A stretch of 64,000 nucleotides of DNA from Pelomonas baiyunensis (GCF_043555935.1 NZ_JBIGIB010000003.1:62001-126000); one strand, 5' to 3'. Shown: positions 1-11,182, numbered from the stretch's first letter. Notes: generated by a model not told the origin, from the letters alone. Made by a program: numbers and translations.

Positions 1-1
1 G

Positions 2-733
2 ACCCTGGAAGGCATCCGCCCCGAACCCACGCGCTACCGCATGAACTTCACCCTGCTGAGCCAGGACGGGCGGCGCCTGCCGTGGACGAACACCGGCCCG
101 CGCGACGGCGCGCGGTTCAACGGCATCGTGCGCGGCGGCGGCATCTGGGCCTGGGGCAAGGGCGGCCCGGCGGCCGTGCGCGACGACGGCCGCGAGGCCT
201 TCGTGCTGGAAGGCAACGGCGGCACGCTGCTGTGGATGCCCGAGGGCCCGCAAGGCCCGAAGCAGAAGATGGACTGGCCGAGCTCGCTGCCGCCGCTGTC
301 GTGGGGCTCGGCACTGGCCTGGGACCAGGCCCAAGGCGTGCTGGCGCTGGTGAGCTTTGGCGGTGAGGGCTTCTTCTACCGCTACGACACCCGCCGCAAG
401 GTGTGGCTGGGCGCCACGTCACTGAAAGATCGCGACCTCACCGGCCTGGCCTTCGACCCCGACACCCGCCGCTACGTGGGCGTGACGGTGAACGCCGAGC
501 TGATCGTCTTCAACGGGCAGGGCGAAACCCTGGAGGTGCTGCCGCTGGGCAAGCAGCTGGCCGACCTGGGCAGCGTGTACGACCGGGGCAACGCCCGGCT
601 CGACAGCCTGGATGTGGCGGTGCAGGGGCAGTTGGTGGCCGTGTTCAACGTGCGCGAGGCCACCGTGACCCACATCTGGACGTATGACCTGCGCACCCGC
701 AAGGCGCAGCTGACCTACAAGGCGCTCGAGTGA
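2..733 (+). CDS. C-terminal part of a beta-propeller-like hypothetical protein (5' truncated)
   Basis: The reading frame is already open at the first bases of the window, so the true start lies upstream and only about 243 codons are visible. The visible protein is rich in beta-strand-like stretches and short repeats in which glycine, tryptophan and aspartate recur, with phrases such as GVLALVSFGGEGFFYRYD and LAFDPDTRRYVGV. This suggests blades of a WD40/SMP30-like propeller, but I do not recognise a named family. No membrane segment or catalytic motif is visible in this part. It converges on the esterase gene downstream with only 22 bases between the stop codons. Coding potential is strong (high third-position GC); function unknown. 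Confidence 0.7.
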   Translation, partial: TLEGIRPEPTRYRMNFTLLSQDGRRLPWTNTGPRDGARFNGIVRGGGIWAWGKGGPAAVRDDGREAFVLEGNGGTLLWMPEGPQGPKQKMDWPSSLPPLSWGSALAWDQAQGVLALVSFGGEGFFYRYDTRRKVWLGATSLKDRDLTGLAFDPDTRRYVGVTVNAELIVFNGQGETLEVLPLGKQLADLGSVYDRGNARLDSLDVAVQGQLVAVFNVREATVTHIWTYDLRTRKAQLTYKALE

Positions 734-755
734 GGCGCGAAGGCGGGCCCTCGGC

Positions 756-1706
756 TCAGGGCCGCAACAAGAACGTCAGCGGCACCTCCAGCCGCTGGGC
801 CCAGGCGGTCTCGTTGTGGCCGGTGCCTTCGAAGGTCAACGCCAGGAGGTTGTGGCCGTCCACGTAGCCGCGCTCGCTCGCCAGGCTGTTCACGAGGGAC
901 TGGTAGGGCGCGTAGATCGCGTCCAGCTCGGTGGTGCCGTGGTCTTGGTAGAGGCGGTGGGTGGCCGGGTCGGCCAGGTGCTGGCGCAGGTAATTGAACG
1001 CCGCCAGCGGCAGCGCGGCATTGGGCTTGAAGATGCCCACCCAGTGCGTGGACAGGCCGGCTGCACCGCCAAACACCTCGGGGTGGCGGTTCATGGCGTA
1101 CACCGAGATCAGGCCGCCCATGCTGGAGCCCATGATGAAGGTGTTGTCGCGGTCGGGCCGGGTGGCGTAGCGGGCGTCGATGGCGGGCTTGAGTTCTTCG
1201 ACAAGAAAGCGCAGGTAGGCATCGCTTTGCGGCTTGCCCTGCAGGCCGTCGCGCACCAGGGCCTCGCGGAAGTCGGCGGGCAAGCCGGGCAGGAAGGCCT
1301 GCGGCAGGTACTCGCTGTGCCGCCACTTGCCGTTGTTCCACACCCCCACCACGATGACGTCACGGATGCGGCCCGCCGCCCGCAGCCGCGTGAGCGCGTC
1401 CTGCACGTTCCAGGCTTGCTGGTTCCAGGTGGTGCGGGCGTCGAACAGCATCTGCCCGTCGTGCATGTAGAGCACGGCGTAGCGCTTGTCGGGCGTGTAG
1501 CCGTCGGGCAGCCAGACGTCCACATGCCGCGCATCCACATGCCGCGACGGCACATTGGCCCAGCGCTCGATGCGGCCGTGTCGCACCGCAGGCAGCGGCG
1601 CCTCGGTGGCAGCCTGGGGCTGGGCCTGCACACCGCCCGTTGCGGCAAGGCACGCTGTGGCCAGGGCTTGGAGGACAACTCGACGACACGGCAGCACACG
1701 GGGCAT
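756..1706 (-). CDS. Exported alpha/beta-hydrolase, esterase D / siderophore-esterase-like (PF00756)
   Basis: Predicted 316-residue secreted esterase. An N-terminal signal peptide (about residues 1-30, ending near VQA-QPQA) precedes a domain with the nucleophile elbow GSSMGG (serine nucleophile), an Asp-rich middle and a late His in GTGHNETAW that would complete the triad. The HDGQMLF-type segment after strand 2 is typical of the putative-esterase family that includes feruloyl esterases, S-formylglutathione hydrolase and enterobactin esterases; the exact substrate cannot be read from sequence. I chose the ATG at 1706 because GGAG lies 7 bases upstream and the signal peptide starts there; in-frame codons further upstream lack this. 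Divergent from the deacetylase-caspase gene with a 98-bp shared promoter region. Confidence 0.85.
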   Translation of the reverse strand: MPRVLPCRRVVLQALATACLAATGGVQAQPQAATEAPLPAVRHGRIERWANVPSRHVDARHVDVWLPDGYTPDKRYAVLYMHDGQMLFDARTTWNQQAWNVQDALTRLRAAGRIRDVIVVGVWNNGKWRHSEYLPQAFLPGLPADFREALVRDGLQGKPQSDAYLRFLVEELKPAIDARYATRPDRDNTFIMGSSMGGLISVYAMNRHPEVFGGAAGLSTHWVGIFKPNAALPLAAFNYLRQHLADPATHRLYQDHGTTELDAIYAPYQSLVNSLASERGYVDGHNLLALTFEGTGHNETAWAQRLEVPLTFLLRP

Positions 1707-1804
1707 GGGGAATCTCCACGGAGTCAGCGGCCGCATTGTGCGAGGCGGCTGTGGTCCACTTCCGGCCAGTTCGTTGTTGACCGGCGCACCGCGCCGCCTG
1801 TGCC

Positions 1805-4567
1805 GTGTATTTGTCGATCGCCCCCCGCCTGCGCCCCCTGGTTCTGGCCCTGTCGCTGACCCTGAGCTTGTCGGCCTGCCAGCGCACCGCCGACGTCCCC
1901 GCGGCCCTGCCCGCCGCCTCGGCGGTGCAAGACGCCAGCGCCACCACGCTGCTGCGCACCGAGGCCGACGCGCTGCTGGCGCTGCACCGCCAAATCGTGG
2001 TGCTGATGGACGGCGAGGCCAGCCTGCCGGCCGCACAGCGCCGCGAGGTGCAGGCCCTGGGCCAGCAGCTGTTCCATGAGCTGCAGCAGCGCCAGCAGCG
2101 GCTGGCCGACGCCGCACTCAAGCCCGAAGCGTTGGAGGCCACCACGGCCCTCATGACCCGCATCGAAAGCGAGCCCAGCTGGTTCGACGCCGACCGCCTG
2201 GCCTTCAAAGAGGTGCTGGAGCAGCTGGCTGCGGGGCTGAAGACCTCGCAGACGCTGGACGGCATCAAGCTGGCCCGTCGTGCGCAGGACGACCTGGACA
2301 CGCTGGCCGAGGTGCAGAAGGCCTACGAGCAGGAGCTGCAGCAGGTGTTCGGCGGGCTGGGCAAGCGCGGCATCGAGCTCAAGCGCGAGCGCTGGAGCGA
2401 CTACATCGCCAAGCTGCGCGCACTGCACACGCGCGACGCGGTGATGAAGCAGCATGGCGCCCAACTGCCAGCGGCCGCAGACCTGGCGCCCGAGCCCCCC
2501 GCGGCCTCCGCCTCTGGCGCGATGCGCGGCGTGGCCGCCAAGGAGCGCGAGGTGTTCGGCGACAAGCTGCCGCCCAAGACCCTGCTGCTGACCTTCGACG
2601 ACGGCCCCCACGCCCGCTACACCGACGAAATCCTGGAGATCCTGAAGCGCTACAACGCGCCGGCCGTGTTCTTTCAGCTGGGCCAGAACCTGGGCAAGGT
2701 GGGTGCCGACGGCCAGCCCCAACCCGGCCGCGGCAGCGACGTGGCCAAGCGCGTGCTGGCCGCCGGCCACCAGCTGGCCAACCACAGCTTCACGCACGGG
2801 CTGATGAGCAAGTTCGAGTTGGTGAAGGTGAAGGAAGAGGCCGCCAACACCGAGGCGCTGCTGGACGCCGCCGGCCGCAGCGGCGATGCCTTGTTTCGGT
2901 TCCCGTACGGCGCGCGCAACGACGGGGCGCTCTCCACCATCGAGGCGCTGAAGCTGCGCTCGATGATGTGGAACGTGGACTCGCTGGACTGGAGCGACCC
3001 CATCCCCAAGAGCATTGCCGCGCGTGTGCTGGCCGAGTTGGAGAAGCAGCAGCGCGGCATCGTGCTGTTCCACGACATCCACGCCCGCACCGTGCAGGCC
3101 CTGCCGCTGGTGCTGGACCAGCTCGCCGCCGACGGCTGGCGCTTTGCGAGCTGGAAAGACGGGCAGTTCGTCATTCCGGCCGAACGCAGCGTGACGCTGC
3201 CGCCGCCCGCCGCCGGTGAGCTCTACCGCGAGAGCCACGCGCTGGTGATCGGCATCAACGGTTACAGCGCCTGGCCCAAGCTGTCGCACGCGGTGCGCGA
3301 CGCGCAGGCCGTGCGCGACGCCCTGGTCAACCGCTTCGGTTTCAAGGCCGACAACGTGACCCTGCTGACCGACGCCGACGCCACGCGCGCCAACATCCTG
3401 AAGGCCATGAACGAGCGCTTCGGCGACGCCAAACGGGTGAAGCGCGACGACCGGGTGTTCGTGTTCTTCGCCGGCCACGGCAGCACGCGCCGGCTGCCCA
3501 GCGGCCGCGAGGTGGGCTACATCGTGCCGGTGGACGCCGGCCTGAACGACCTGCAGGCCGACGCGATTGCCATGCCGCAGCTGCAGGAGGTGGCCGAGGC
3601 CATCACGGCCAAGCACGCGCTGTTCGTCATTGACGCCTGCTACTCCGGCCTGGGTCTGACCCGCGCCGGCAGCACCGCGGCCGACAGCAACTTCGCCCGC
3701 ACCAACGCCCGCCGCGTGGGCCGGCAGATGATGACCGCCGGCGGTGCCGACCAGCAGGTGGCCGACGACGGCCCGGGCGGCCACTCGGTGTTCACGTGGA
3801 CACTGCTGCAGGCCCTGAACGGCAAGGCCGACCTGAACGGCGACGGCCTCATCACCGCCACCGAACTGGCCGCCTACGTGGCGCCGGCCGTGGCCTCCAT
3901 CGCCCGCCAGACGCCGGCCTTCGGCAGCCTGCCGGGCAGCGAGGGCGGCGAGTTCGTGTTCGAGCTGCCCACCGCGCAGGAACCCGCGCTGAGCGGCGCT
4001 GTGGCGCAGCTGGACGACAAAGCCAGCCAGTTGGCCGCCAAGCTGGACGAAGCCAGCACTGCCAGCCGCCAGGCCGCGCCCACTGCGGGCGGCGCGGCCA
4101 GCGCGGTGCAGGTCACCATCAAAGGCCTGGATGGCAAAGACCAGGCCCTGGCCGCCCCCACCGCCCGCGTGGACGCAGGCGCCCGCATCACCGCCCAACG
4201 CGCCAACGACCGCGGCCTGCAGCTGTACCGCGAGCGCCGCTACGACGACGCCGAGGCCGCCTTCAAGGAGGCGCTGGCCCTGCAGCCCAAGTTCGCGCTC
4301 GCCGCCAACAACCTGGGATTCGTGCTGTACCGCCGCGCCAAGTTCGCGGACGCCGCCAGCTGGTTCGAGAAGGCCGTGGAGATGGACGCGAGCCGGTCGC
4401 TGGCCTGGCTGAATCTGGGCGACGCCCGGCTGCAAGCCGGCGACGACGCCAAGGCCGTGGCGGCCTACAAAACCTTCCTGCAACTCGCGCCCAAGCACGC
4501 ACGGGCGGCCGAGCTGCAGGCCTGGGTGGCGAATCCGTCGGACGCGACGCGGCCGAAGGCGCTGTGA
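1805..4567 (+). CDS. Lipoprotein fusing NodB polysaccharide deacetylase, caspase-like (C14) domain and TPR repeats
   Basis: A 920-residue protein starting at GTG. Residues 1-25 form a lipoprotein signal with lipobox LSAC (Cys25), so it is probably anchored in the periplasmic face of a membrane. Residues about 30-235 are helical and charged. A complete NodB deacetylase domain follows: TFDDGP (263-268), HSFTH, RFPYG, DSLDW and LFHD are all present, so metal binding and catalysis look intact. A C14 caspase-like domain starts near residue 475 (HALVIGINGY) with catalytic His558 in FAGHG and Cys612 in DACYSG. Three TPR-like repeats (about 800-905) close the protein. Likely role: de-N-acetylation of a cell-wall or exopolysaccharide linked to a proteolytic or scaffold function; the link is inference. 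It is flanked by unrelated genes. Confidence 0.9.
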   Translation: MYLSIAPRLRPLVLALSLTLSLSACQRTADVPAALPAASAVQDASATTLLRTEADALLALHRQIVVLMDGEASLPAAQRREVQALGQQLFHELQQRQQRLADAALKPEALEATTALMTRIESEPSWFDADRLAFKEVLEQLAAGLKTSQTLDGIKLARRAQDDLDTLAEVQKAYEQELQQVFGGLGKRGIELKRERWSDYIAKLRALHTRDAVMKQHGAQLPAAADLAPEPPAASASGAMRGVAAKEREVFGDKLPPKTLLLTFDDGPHARYTDEILEILKRYNAPAVFFQLGQNLGKVGADGQPQPGRGSDVAKRVLAAGHQLANHSFTHGLMSKFELVKVKEEAANTEALLDAAGRSGDALFRFPYGARNDGALSTIEALKLRSMMWNVDSLDWSDPIPKSIAARVLAELEKQQRGIVLFHDIHARTVQALPLVLDQLAADGWRFASWKDGQFVIPAERSVTLPPPAAGELYRESHALVIGINGYSAWPKLSHAVRDAQAVRDALVNRFGFKADNVTLLTDADATRANILKAMNERFGDAKRVKRDDRVFVFFAGHGSTRRLPSGREVGYIVPVDAGLNDLQADAIAMPQLQEVAEAITAKHALFVIDACYSGLGLTRAGSTAADSNFARTNARRVGRQMMTAGGADQQVADDGPGGHSVFTWTLLQALNGKADLNGDGLITATELAAYVAPAVASIARQTPAFGSLPGSEGGEFVFELPTAQEPALSGAVAQLDDKASQLAAKLDEASTASRQAAPTAGGAASAVQVTIKGLDGKDQALAAPTARVDAGARITAQRANDRGLQLYRERRYDDAEAAFKEALALQPKFALAANNLGFVLYRRAKFADAASWFEKAVEMDASRSLAWLNLGDARLQAGDDAKAVAAYKTFLQLAPKHARAAELQAWVANPSDATRPKAL

Positions 4568-4586
4568 GCCTCGGACAAGCCCGGCG

Positions 4587-4916
4587 TTATGGCGGGCTGT
4601 CGGCCAACAGCTGGCGCAAGACGACGATGAGTTCGGGCAGCGCGTCTTGGATCACGTTCCACACCGTCTCATGGCGGACGGCGGCGTACCCGTGGATCAG
4701 CACGTTGCGAAAGGCAACCACCTGGGCCGCCAGCCCCGCATGGACCTAGGCCAGTTGCCCCAGCGCCTCGCCAATGATCTCGAACTTGCGCTCCACGGCG
4801 GAGTGGAGCATTTCATCTGCCGCGTACTGAGCGGCATCGCGACCCGCCACGAAGCCTTGAATGGCTTCCGATGCGGTGAGCGCATCCCACAGGTAGGCGC
4901 GCGGATCACGCCGCAT
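4587..4916 (-). pseudogene. hepT: HepT (DUF86/HEPN) toxin interrupted by an in-frame TAG
   Basis: The gene begins at ATG 4916, overlapping the end of mntA by 11 bases. The first 56 codons encode a typical HepT N-terminus (RDPRAYLWDAL, then AVERKFEIIGEALGQLA) and then meet TAG at 4746-4748. Reading on in the same frame recovers the rest of the family, including VAFRNVLIHGY and ETVWNVIQDALPEL, down to a natural TAA at 4587-4589, for about 110 codons in total, which is normal HepT length. The RNase motif RX4HXY (RNVLIHGY) lies entirely downstream of the amber codon, so the translated stub should be inactive. A glutamine codon CAG is a plausible ancestral state. The linker before VAFRN also looks several residues shorter than usual. 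A sequencing error cannot be excluded. Confidence 0.85.
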
Positions 4917-5211
4917 ACAGCAGCTCGCGCTCTTGGTCGATCTGGCGCTGAACAAACGGATTGCGAACGGCGCCCAGCTGAACGAGGTCGACACGCCGAC
5001 CCAGCAGCGCCTCGAAGTCGCGCCGCGTGGCATCCCACTCCTCCAGCCCGACGCGATAACCCGGCTGGAACGCGACCAACAGATCAGCATCGCTGTCCGG
5101 GCTGAAATCGTCTCCGCGTGCGGCAGAGCCAAACACCTCCAGCCGCGCGACATGGTGGCGGCGGCACAGAGCAGCAATGGCGTCCCGGGCCTGAGCGATG
5201 CTGAGATGCAT
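4906..5211 (-). CDS. mntA: MntA-type nucleotidyltransferase antitoxin
   Basis: 101-residue minimal nucleotidyltransferase. It carries the signature GSX10DXD (GSAARGDDFSPDSDADL), which binds ATP and metal. In the known HEPN/MNT (type VII) systems, MntA neutralises HepT by adding AMP to a tyrosine in its RX4HXY motif. The gene looks intact, is the first gene of the pair and overlaps the start of hepT, the usual order. Because the partner toxin is interrupted by a stop codon, this antitoxin may now be free of selection or may act on something else. The start at ATG 5211 gives the normal family length; no strong Shine-Dalgarno is seen. Confidence 0.88.
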   Translation of the reverse strand: MHLSIAQARDAIAALCRRHHVARLEVFGSAARGDDFSPDSDADLLVAFQPGYRVGLEEWDATRRDFEALLGRRVDLVQLGAVRNPFVQRQIDQERELLYAA

Positions 5212-5385
5212 GGGGGAAGTGTAGGCAAGCCTCCCGAAAACGGCATCGAGCCCGCCCCGCACCCACACCCGGGTTTTGCCCGTCCACGGAAACACTCGGT
5301 TTCGCGCGGCTGACACGCACCGGCCACGCGCCTGTGTTCCACTCGGTGACGAGCTTGTCTGCGCTGATCCTTTCCGGAGATCTCG

Positions 5386-5634
5386 ATGTCCCTGACCGCC
5401 TCGTTTCCAGCCGCCACACGCCAGGAGTTGTTGCGCGAACGCTTGCTGGCCACGGTGGACCTGCTCAAGCAGCGCCGCGCCGGCGAGATTGCCGAGGGCG
5501 ACATCGACGAGTACGTGGCCCTGCACTGGATGGAGTGGCGCGGCGGATCGCTGAAGCTGACGACCACCGGCGAAAACGTCTGCCGCCACCTCACCACGTT
5601 GCTCAACCGCAGCACCGCGCGCCCGGGGCGCTGA
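5386..5634 (+). CDS. Small conserved-looking hypothetical protein (82 aa)
   Basis: An 82-residue acidic/basic helical protein, preceded by a good ribosome binding site (GGAG, 6 bases before ATG). The middle part (DLLKQRRAGEIAEGDIDEYV) is predicted helical, and the motif DDYVALxWMEWxGG-like segment suggests a folded domain. No signal peptide or membrane span. It lies 51 bases upstream of the SUV3-like helicase in the same direction, so the two could be co-transcribed. I do not recognise the family; it is supported as a gene by codon usage and the RBS. Confidence 0.6.
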   Translation: MSLTASFPAATRQELLRERLLATVDLLKQRRAGEIAEGDIDEYVALHWMEWRGGSLKLTTTGENVCRHLTTLLNRSTARPGR

Positions 5635-5685
5635 AGCCGCTGCGGCGGGTGGCGGGCCGACGGCGGCCTGTGTTCCACTTCCGGC

Positions 5686-7926
<2,241 letters not shown>

Positions 7927-8019
7927 GCCGGGCGGACTCGGCGGCCGCCCCCGGGCTTCCCTGAGTTCACGCGCCCCGGGCGCGGCGCTAGGGTGGGCGC
8001 CCCACGAGCAGGAGCGCCC

Positions 8020-8451
8020 ATGTCCCCCCGTCCCACTTGGTTCACGGCCACGGCCGGTTTGTTGCTGTTGTGGGCGCTGGCCGGTGTGGCCGCGTGTGCC
8101 GGCCATGTGCTGGCGGGCGAGCAGATGGCGGCGGCGCAGAGCGAGTGGGATGCGAACTTCTTCCGCGCGCTGCCGGCCTGGTTCGCGTGGGACTACGCCG
8201 TGGCGACCGGGGCCAGCCTGGCCGGCGCCGTGGCGCTGCTGCGCCGTTCTCGCTTGGCCTTGGGGCTGTACGCCGTGTCGCTGGCGGCGGTGATCGTCCA
8301 GTTCGGCTACGTGTTCGCAGCCACCGACCTGATCGCGCACAAGGGCGCGGCGGCCACGGTGCCGTTCCCGGTGTTCATTGCGGTGATGGGCGGGGTTCAG
8401 ATCGCCGTGGCGCGGATGGCCCTGCGGCGCGGCTGGATCGGGGCGGACTGA
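8020..8451 (+). CDS. Four-helix integral membrane protein, unknown function
   Basis: 143 residues with four predicted membrane helices (about 8-30, 55-70, 78-100 and 115-133). The ATG at 8020 is preceded by AGGAG with 6-base spacing, which is better than the in-frame GTG at 7993. A small soluble loop (about 32-50, EQMAAAQSEWDANF) follows the first helix, as in many small DoxX-like or sugar-transporter-like four-helix proteins. I cannot assign a substrate. It converges on the reductase gene; a GC hairpin separates the stops. Confidence 0.7.
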   Translation: MSPRPTWFTATAGLLLLWALAGVAACAGHVLAGEQMAAAQSEWDANFFRALPAWFAWDYAVATGASLAGAVALLRRSRLALGLYAVSLAAVIVQFGYVFAATDLIAHKGAAATVPFPVFIAVMGGVQIAVARMALRRGWIGAD

Positions 8452-8455
8452 ACCC

Positions 8456-8482
8456 GGCCCGCCCGATTCGGTAAGGCGGGCC
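8456..8482. terminator. GC hairpin between convergent genes
   Basis: GGCCCGCC and GGCGGGCC form a perfect 8-bp stem with an 11-base loop in the 41-bp gap between two convergent stop codons. There is no long U tract, so it may be a weak bidirectional terminator or an mRNA 3'-end stabiliser. Confidence 0.45.
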
Positions 8483-8492
8483 GCGCCCAGCC

Positions 8493-9527
8493 CTACCGCC
8501 CCACCACGCCGAGCGCGATCAGGTCCTGCGCGGACTTGAGGATCGCCTCGCGTGGCGCCCTCGGCGCCCAGCCCAACACCTCGCGTGCGTGGCTTGCATC
8601 CTGGTGCCGCGCCGTGCCCAGTTCGCTGGCGGCGTTGCGCACCAGCGGGCTGAAGCGGGCCATCAGCCGCACGCTCCAGTCGGGCAGGTTGAGCGTGGGC
8701 ACGCGGCGGGCGTCGGCGCCGAGTTCTTCGCGCAGCACCGCGGCGATGTCGCGCAGCCAGGTGAAGCCGGCGCACGCAATGAAGCGTTCGCCCGCCATGC
8801 CCGGCGCGGTGAGGGCCAGGCGGTGCAGCTCGGCCACATCGCGCACATCCACGATGCCGAAACCGATGCGCGGCATGGCCGGGATGCGGCCCTGCAGCAG
8901 GCTTTGCACGATGACGACGCTGGCCGAGTAGTCGGCACTCGCCACGGGGCCGAGCACGACGGACGGGTTCACGGTGCAGAACTCCAGCCCGCCGCCCTCG
9001 CGGGCCACCCAGTCGCGTGCGGCGCGTTCGGCCACGGTTTTGGACTGCACGTAGGGCGGCACGTCGGGGGCGTCGAGGTTCGTCCAGTCGCGCTCGGTGA
9101 AGTGGTGGTCGCCCGGGCCGTGGCCGTACGAGATGGCCGCGACCGACGAGGTCATCACCACCCGCTGCACGCCGGCATCGCGCGCGGCTTTCAGCGCCCG
9201 CAGCGCGCCGTCGCGGGCCGGCACGATGAGCTCGTTCGCATCGCGCGGCACGTCGGTGGGCAGGGGCGAGGCCACGTGGGCGAGGTGGGTGCAGCCGGCG
9301 GCCGCTTCGGCCCAGCCGGCGTCGGCCATGAGGTCGGCCGCAAAGCAGTGCATCTGGTCTTTCTTGACGCCACGGCTGGCGCCCAGCGCCTTGCGCAAGG
9401 CCGGCTCGCGCGACAGGCTGCGCACGGTGGTGTGCACCTGCCAGCCGTCGGCCAGCAACTGGCGGATCAACACGCCGGCGATGTAGCCGGTGCCACCGGT
9501 GACGAGGATGCGGGAAGGAGCGCTCAT
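8493..9527 (-). CDS. NAD(P)-dependent aldehyde reductase / dihydroflavonol-reductase-like extended SDR
   Basis: 344 residues. The N-terminal Rossmann motif TGGTGYIAG (near residue 9), the TSS serine (MTSSVAA) and the catalytic YVQSK place it in the extended short-chain dehydrogenases, closest in pattern to dihydroflavonol-4-reductase/aldehyde reductases (substrate pocket residues VNPSVVLGPV and a C-terminal WAPR segment). It probably reduces aldehydes or ketones with NADPH in the cytoplasm. ATG 9527 has GAAGGAG-like sequence inside rather than upstream; it fits the Rossmann start exactly. Divergent from the POT transporter. Confidence 0.85.
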   Translation of the reverse strand: MSAPSRILVTGGTGYIAGVLIRQLLADGWQVHTTVRSLSREPALRKALGASRGVKKDQMHCFAADLMADAGWAEAAAGCTHLAHVASPLPTDVPRDANELIVPARDGALRALKAARDAGVQRVVMTSSVAAISYGHGPGDHHFTERDWTNLDAPDVPPYVQSKTVAERAARDWVAREGGGLEFCTVNPSVVLGPVASADYSASVVIVQSLLQGRIPAMPRIGFGIVDVRDVAELHRLALTAPGMAGERFIACAGFTWLRDIAAVLREELGADARRVPTLNLPDWSVRLMARFSPLVRNAASELGTARHQDASHAREVLGWAPRAPREAILKSAQDLIALGVVGR

Positions 9528-9640
9528 GCGGCCGATTGTGCGGGCCGCGCCATGACCGACGGCACCCGCGGGCGAGTGCGCATTGCCGGCCGCACCGGGG
9601 CGGGAGACAGTCGCGCCATCTCCGGTTTCAAGGCTTTGAT

Positions 9641-11071
9641 GTGACCCTCGCCTCCCCATCCGACGCGGCCCGGCCCGCCCACGACCGCGCCTTCCTGGGC
9701 CACCCCGCCGGCCTCGGCTGGCTGTCGTTCTGCGAACTCTGGGAGCGCTTCAGCTACTACGGCATGCAGGCGCTGCTGGTGCTGTACCTCAGCAACTACC
9801 TGTTCCTGCCGCAGAACATCGGCCACGTGGCCGGCATGGACGCGCTGCGCGCCGCGATCGAGAACGTCACCGGCCCGCGCTCGCCGCAGCAGCTGGCCTC
9901 GGTGGTGTTCGGCCTGTACGTGGGGCTGGTGTACCTGACGCCCATCTTCGGCGGCCTGCTGGCCGACCGGGTGCTGGGCCGCACCAAGACGGTGGTGCTG
10001 GGCGCGCTGCTGATGGCGGCCGGCCACTTTCTGATGGCGTTCGAGACCGCGCTGCTGCCCGCGCTGGGCTGCCTGCTGCTGGGCGTGGGTTGCTTCAAGG
10101 GCAACATCGCCGCGCAGGTGGGCGACCTGTACGCGCCGGGCGACAAGCGCCGCGCCAGCGCGTTCCAGATCTTCATGCTGGCGGTGCAGATCGCGGTGAT
10201 TGCCGCGCCCATCGTCTGCGGCACGCTGGGCGAGCGCGTGGGCTGGCACTGGGGCTTCGGTTCGGCTGGCGTGGGCATGCTGATCGGGCTGGTGGTGTAC
10301 CTGGCGGGCCGGCGCCATCTGCCGCCCGAGGCGCCGCGCCGTGCCGCCGCCGATGCAGCACCTGACACCGCCGCCCTGCCCCGCCCGCCGCTGGGCCGGC
10401 GTGGGGTGATGCAGGTGGCCTTGCTGATCGCCGTGATTCCGCTGCTGATGCTGTCCATCGTGGGCAACCAGCAGTTCAACAACGCCTACCCGCTGTGGTC
10501 GCAGCAGCACATGGACATGCGCGTGGGCAGCTTCGAGGTGCCGGTGACCTGGCTGCAGGCCGTGGACGCCACCGTCAGCTTCCTGACCATGCTGGGCTCC
10601 ATCGCCTTCTGGCGCTGGTGGGGCCAGCCCGGCTCCGGGCGGCGCGAGCCCGATGAGCTCACCAAGATGGCGCTGGGCTGCTTCGTGGCCTGCGGCGCGC
10701 CGGCGCTGCTGCTGATCCCGGCCTTCGCGCTGGAGGGTGGCGGCGGCAAGATCAGCATCCTCTGGACGTTTGCGTACACGCTGGTCAACGACATCGGCTT
10801 CGCCAACATCATGCCGGTGGGCATTGCGCTGTACTCGCGCGCCGCGCCCCGCGGCCTGCAGGGCGTGATGATCGGCATCTACTACCTGCACCTGTTCCTG
10901 GGCAACACCTTCGTGGGCTGGCTGGCCGGCTTGCTGGAGGTGATGCCGGGCTCGCAGTTCTGGGCCTTGCACGCCGCGCTGGTGCTGGCGGGCGGCGTGG
11001 GGCTGCTGGCCGTGAAGCTGGTGTTCGGCCGGGTGCTGGCGCCAGAGGCTGACGCGGCGGCTCACGCCTGA
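9641..11071 (+). CDS. POT/PTR-family proton-coupled oligopeptide transporter
   Basis: 476-residue inner-membrane transporter of the major facilitator fold. The hallmark ELWERFSYYG in the first helix (ExxERFxYY, proton coupling and peptide binding) is intact, and some 12-14 hydrophobic segments follow, including GLYVGLVYLTPIFGGLLADRVLG (loop 2-3 MFS motif split over two helices). It should import di- and tripeptides with protons. I prefer GTG 9641, which has AAGG 7 bases upstream and starts just before the conserved region; an upstream in-frame ATG at 9536 would add 35 Arg/His-rich residues unlike this family. Confidence 0.88.
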   Translation: MTLASPSDAARPAHDRAFLGHPAGLGWLSFCELWERFSYYGMQALLVLYLSNYLFLPQNIGHVAGMDALRAAIENVTGPRSPQQLASVVFGLYVGLVYLTPIFGGLLADRVLGRTKTVVLGALLMAAGHFLMAFETALLPALGCLLLGVGCFKGNIAAQVGDLYAPGDKRRASAFQIFMLAVQIAVIAAPIVCGTLGERVGWHWGFGSAGVGMLIGLVVYLAGRRHLPPEAPRRAAADAAPDTAALPRPPLGRRGVMQVALLIAVIPLLMLSIVGNQQFNNAYPLWSQQHMDMRVGSFEVPVTWLQAVDATVSFLTMLGSIAFWRWWGQPGSGRREPDELTKMALGCFVACGAPALLLIPAFALEGGGGKISILWTFAYTLVNDIGFANIMPVGIALYSRAAPRGLQGVMIGIYYLHLFLGNTFVGWLAGLLEVMPGSQFWALHAALVLAGGVGLLAVKLVFGRVLAPEADAAAHA

Positions 11072-11182
11072 TCCGAACGCCCCAAATGCGTGCGGCGTGA
11101 CGCGCTTCACGCCGCAGGCGCGTGTGCCCCTGGCCCTTGATGCAGGTCCATGCCTACATTCGACGGTCCAGGGAGACACACC

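Noticed and set aside
1724..4498. 924-codon open frame antisense to the deacetylase-caspase gene
   Set aside because: Antisense shadow caused by high third-position GC; no domain, and it would span the divergent promoter region.
4906..5211. Frameshift joining mntA and hepT
   Set aside because: The 11-base overlap of the two genes is the normal arrangement; the lesion is the later TAG within hepT, not a shift.
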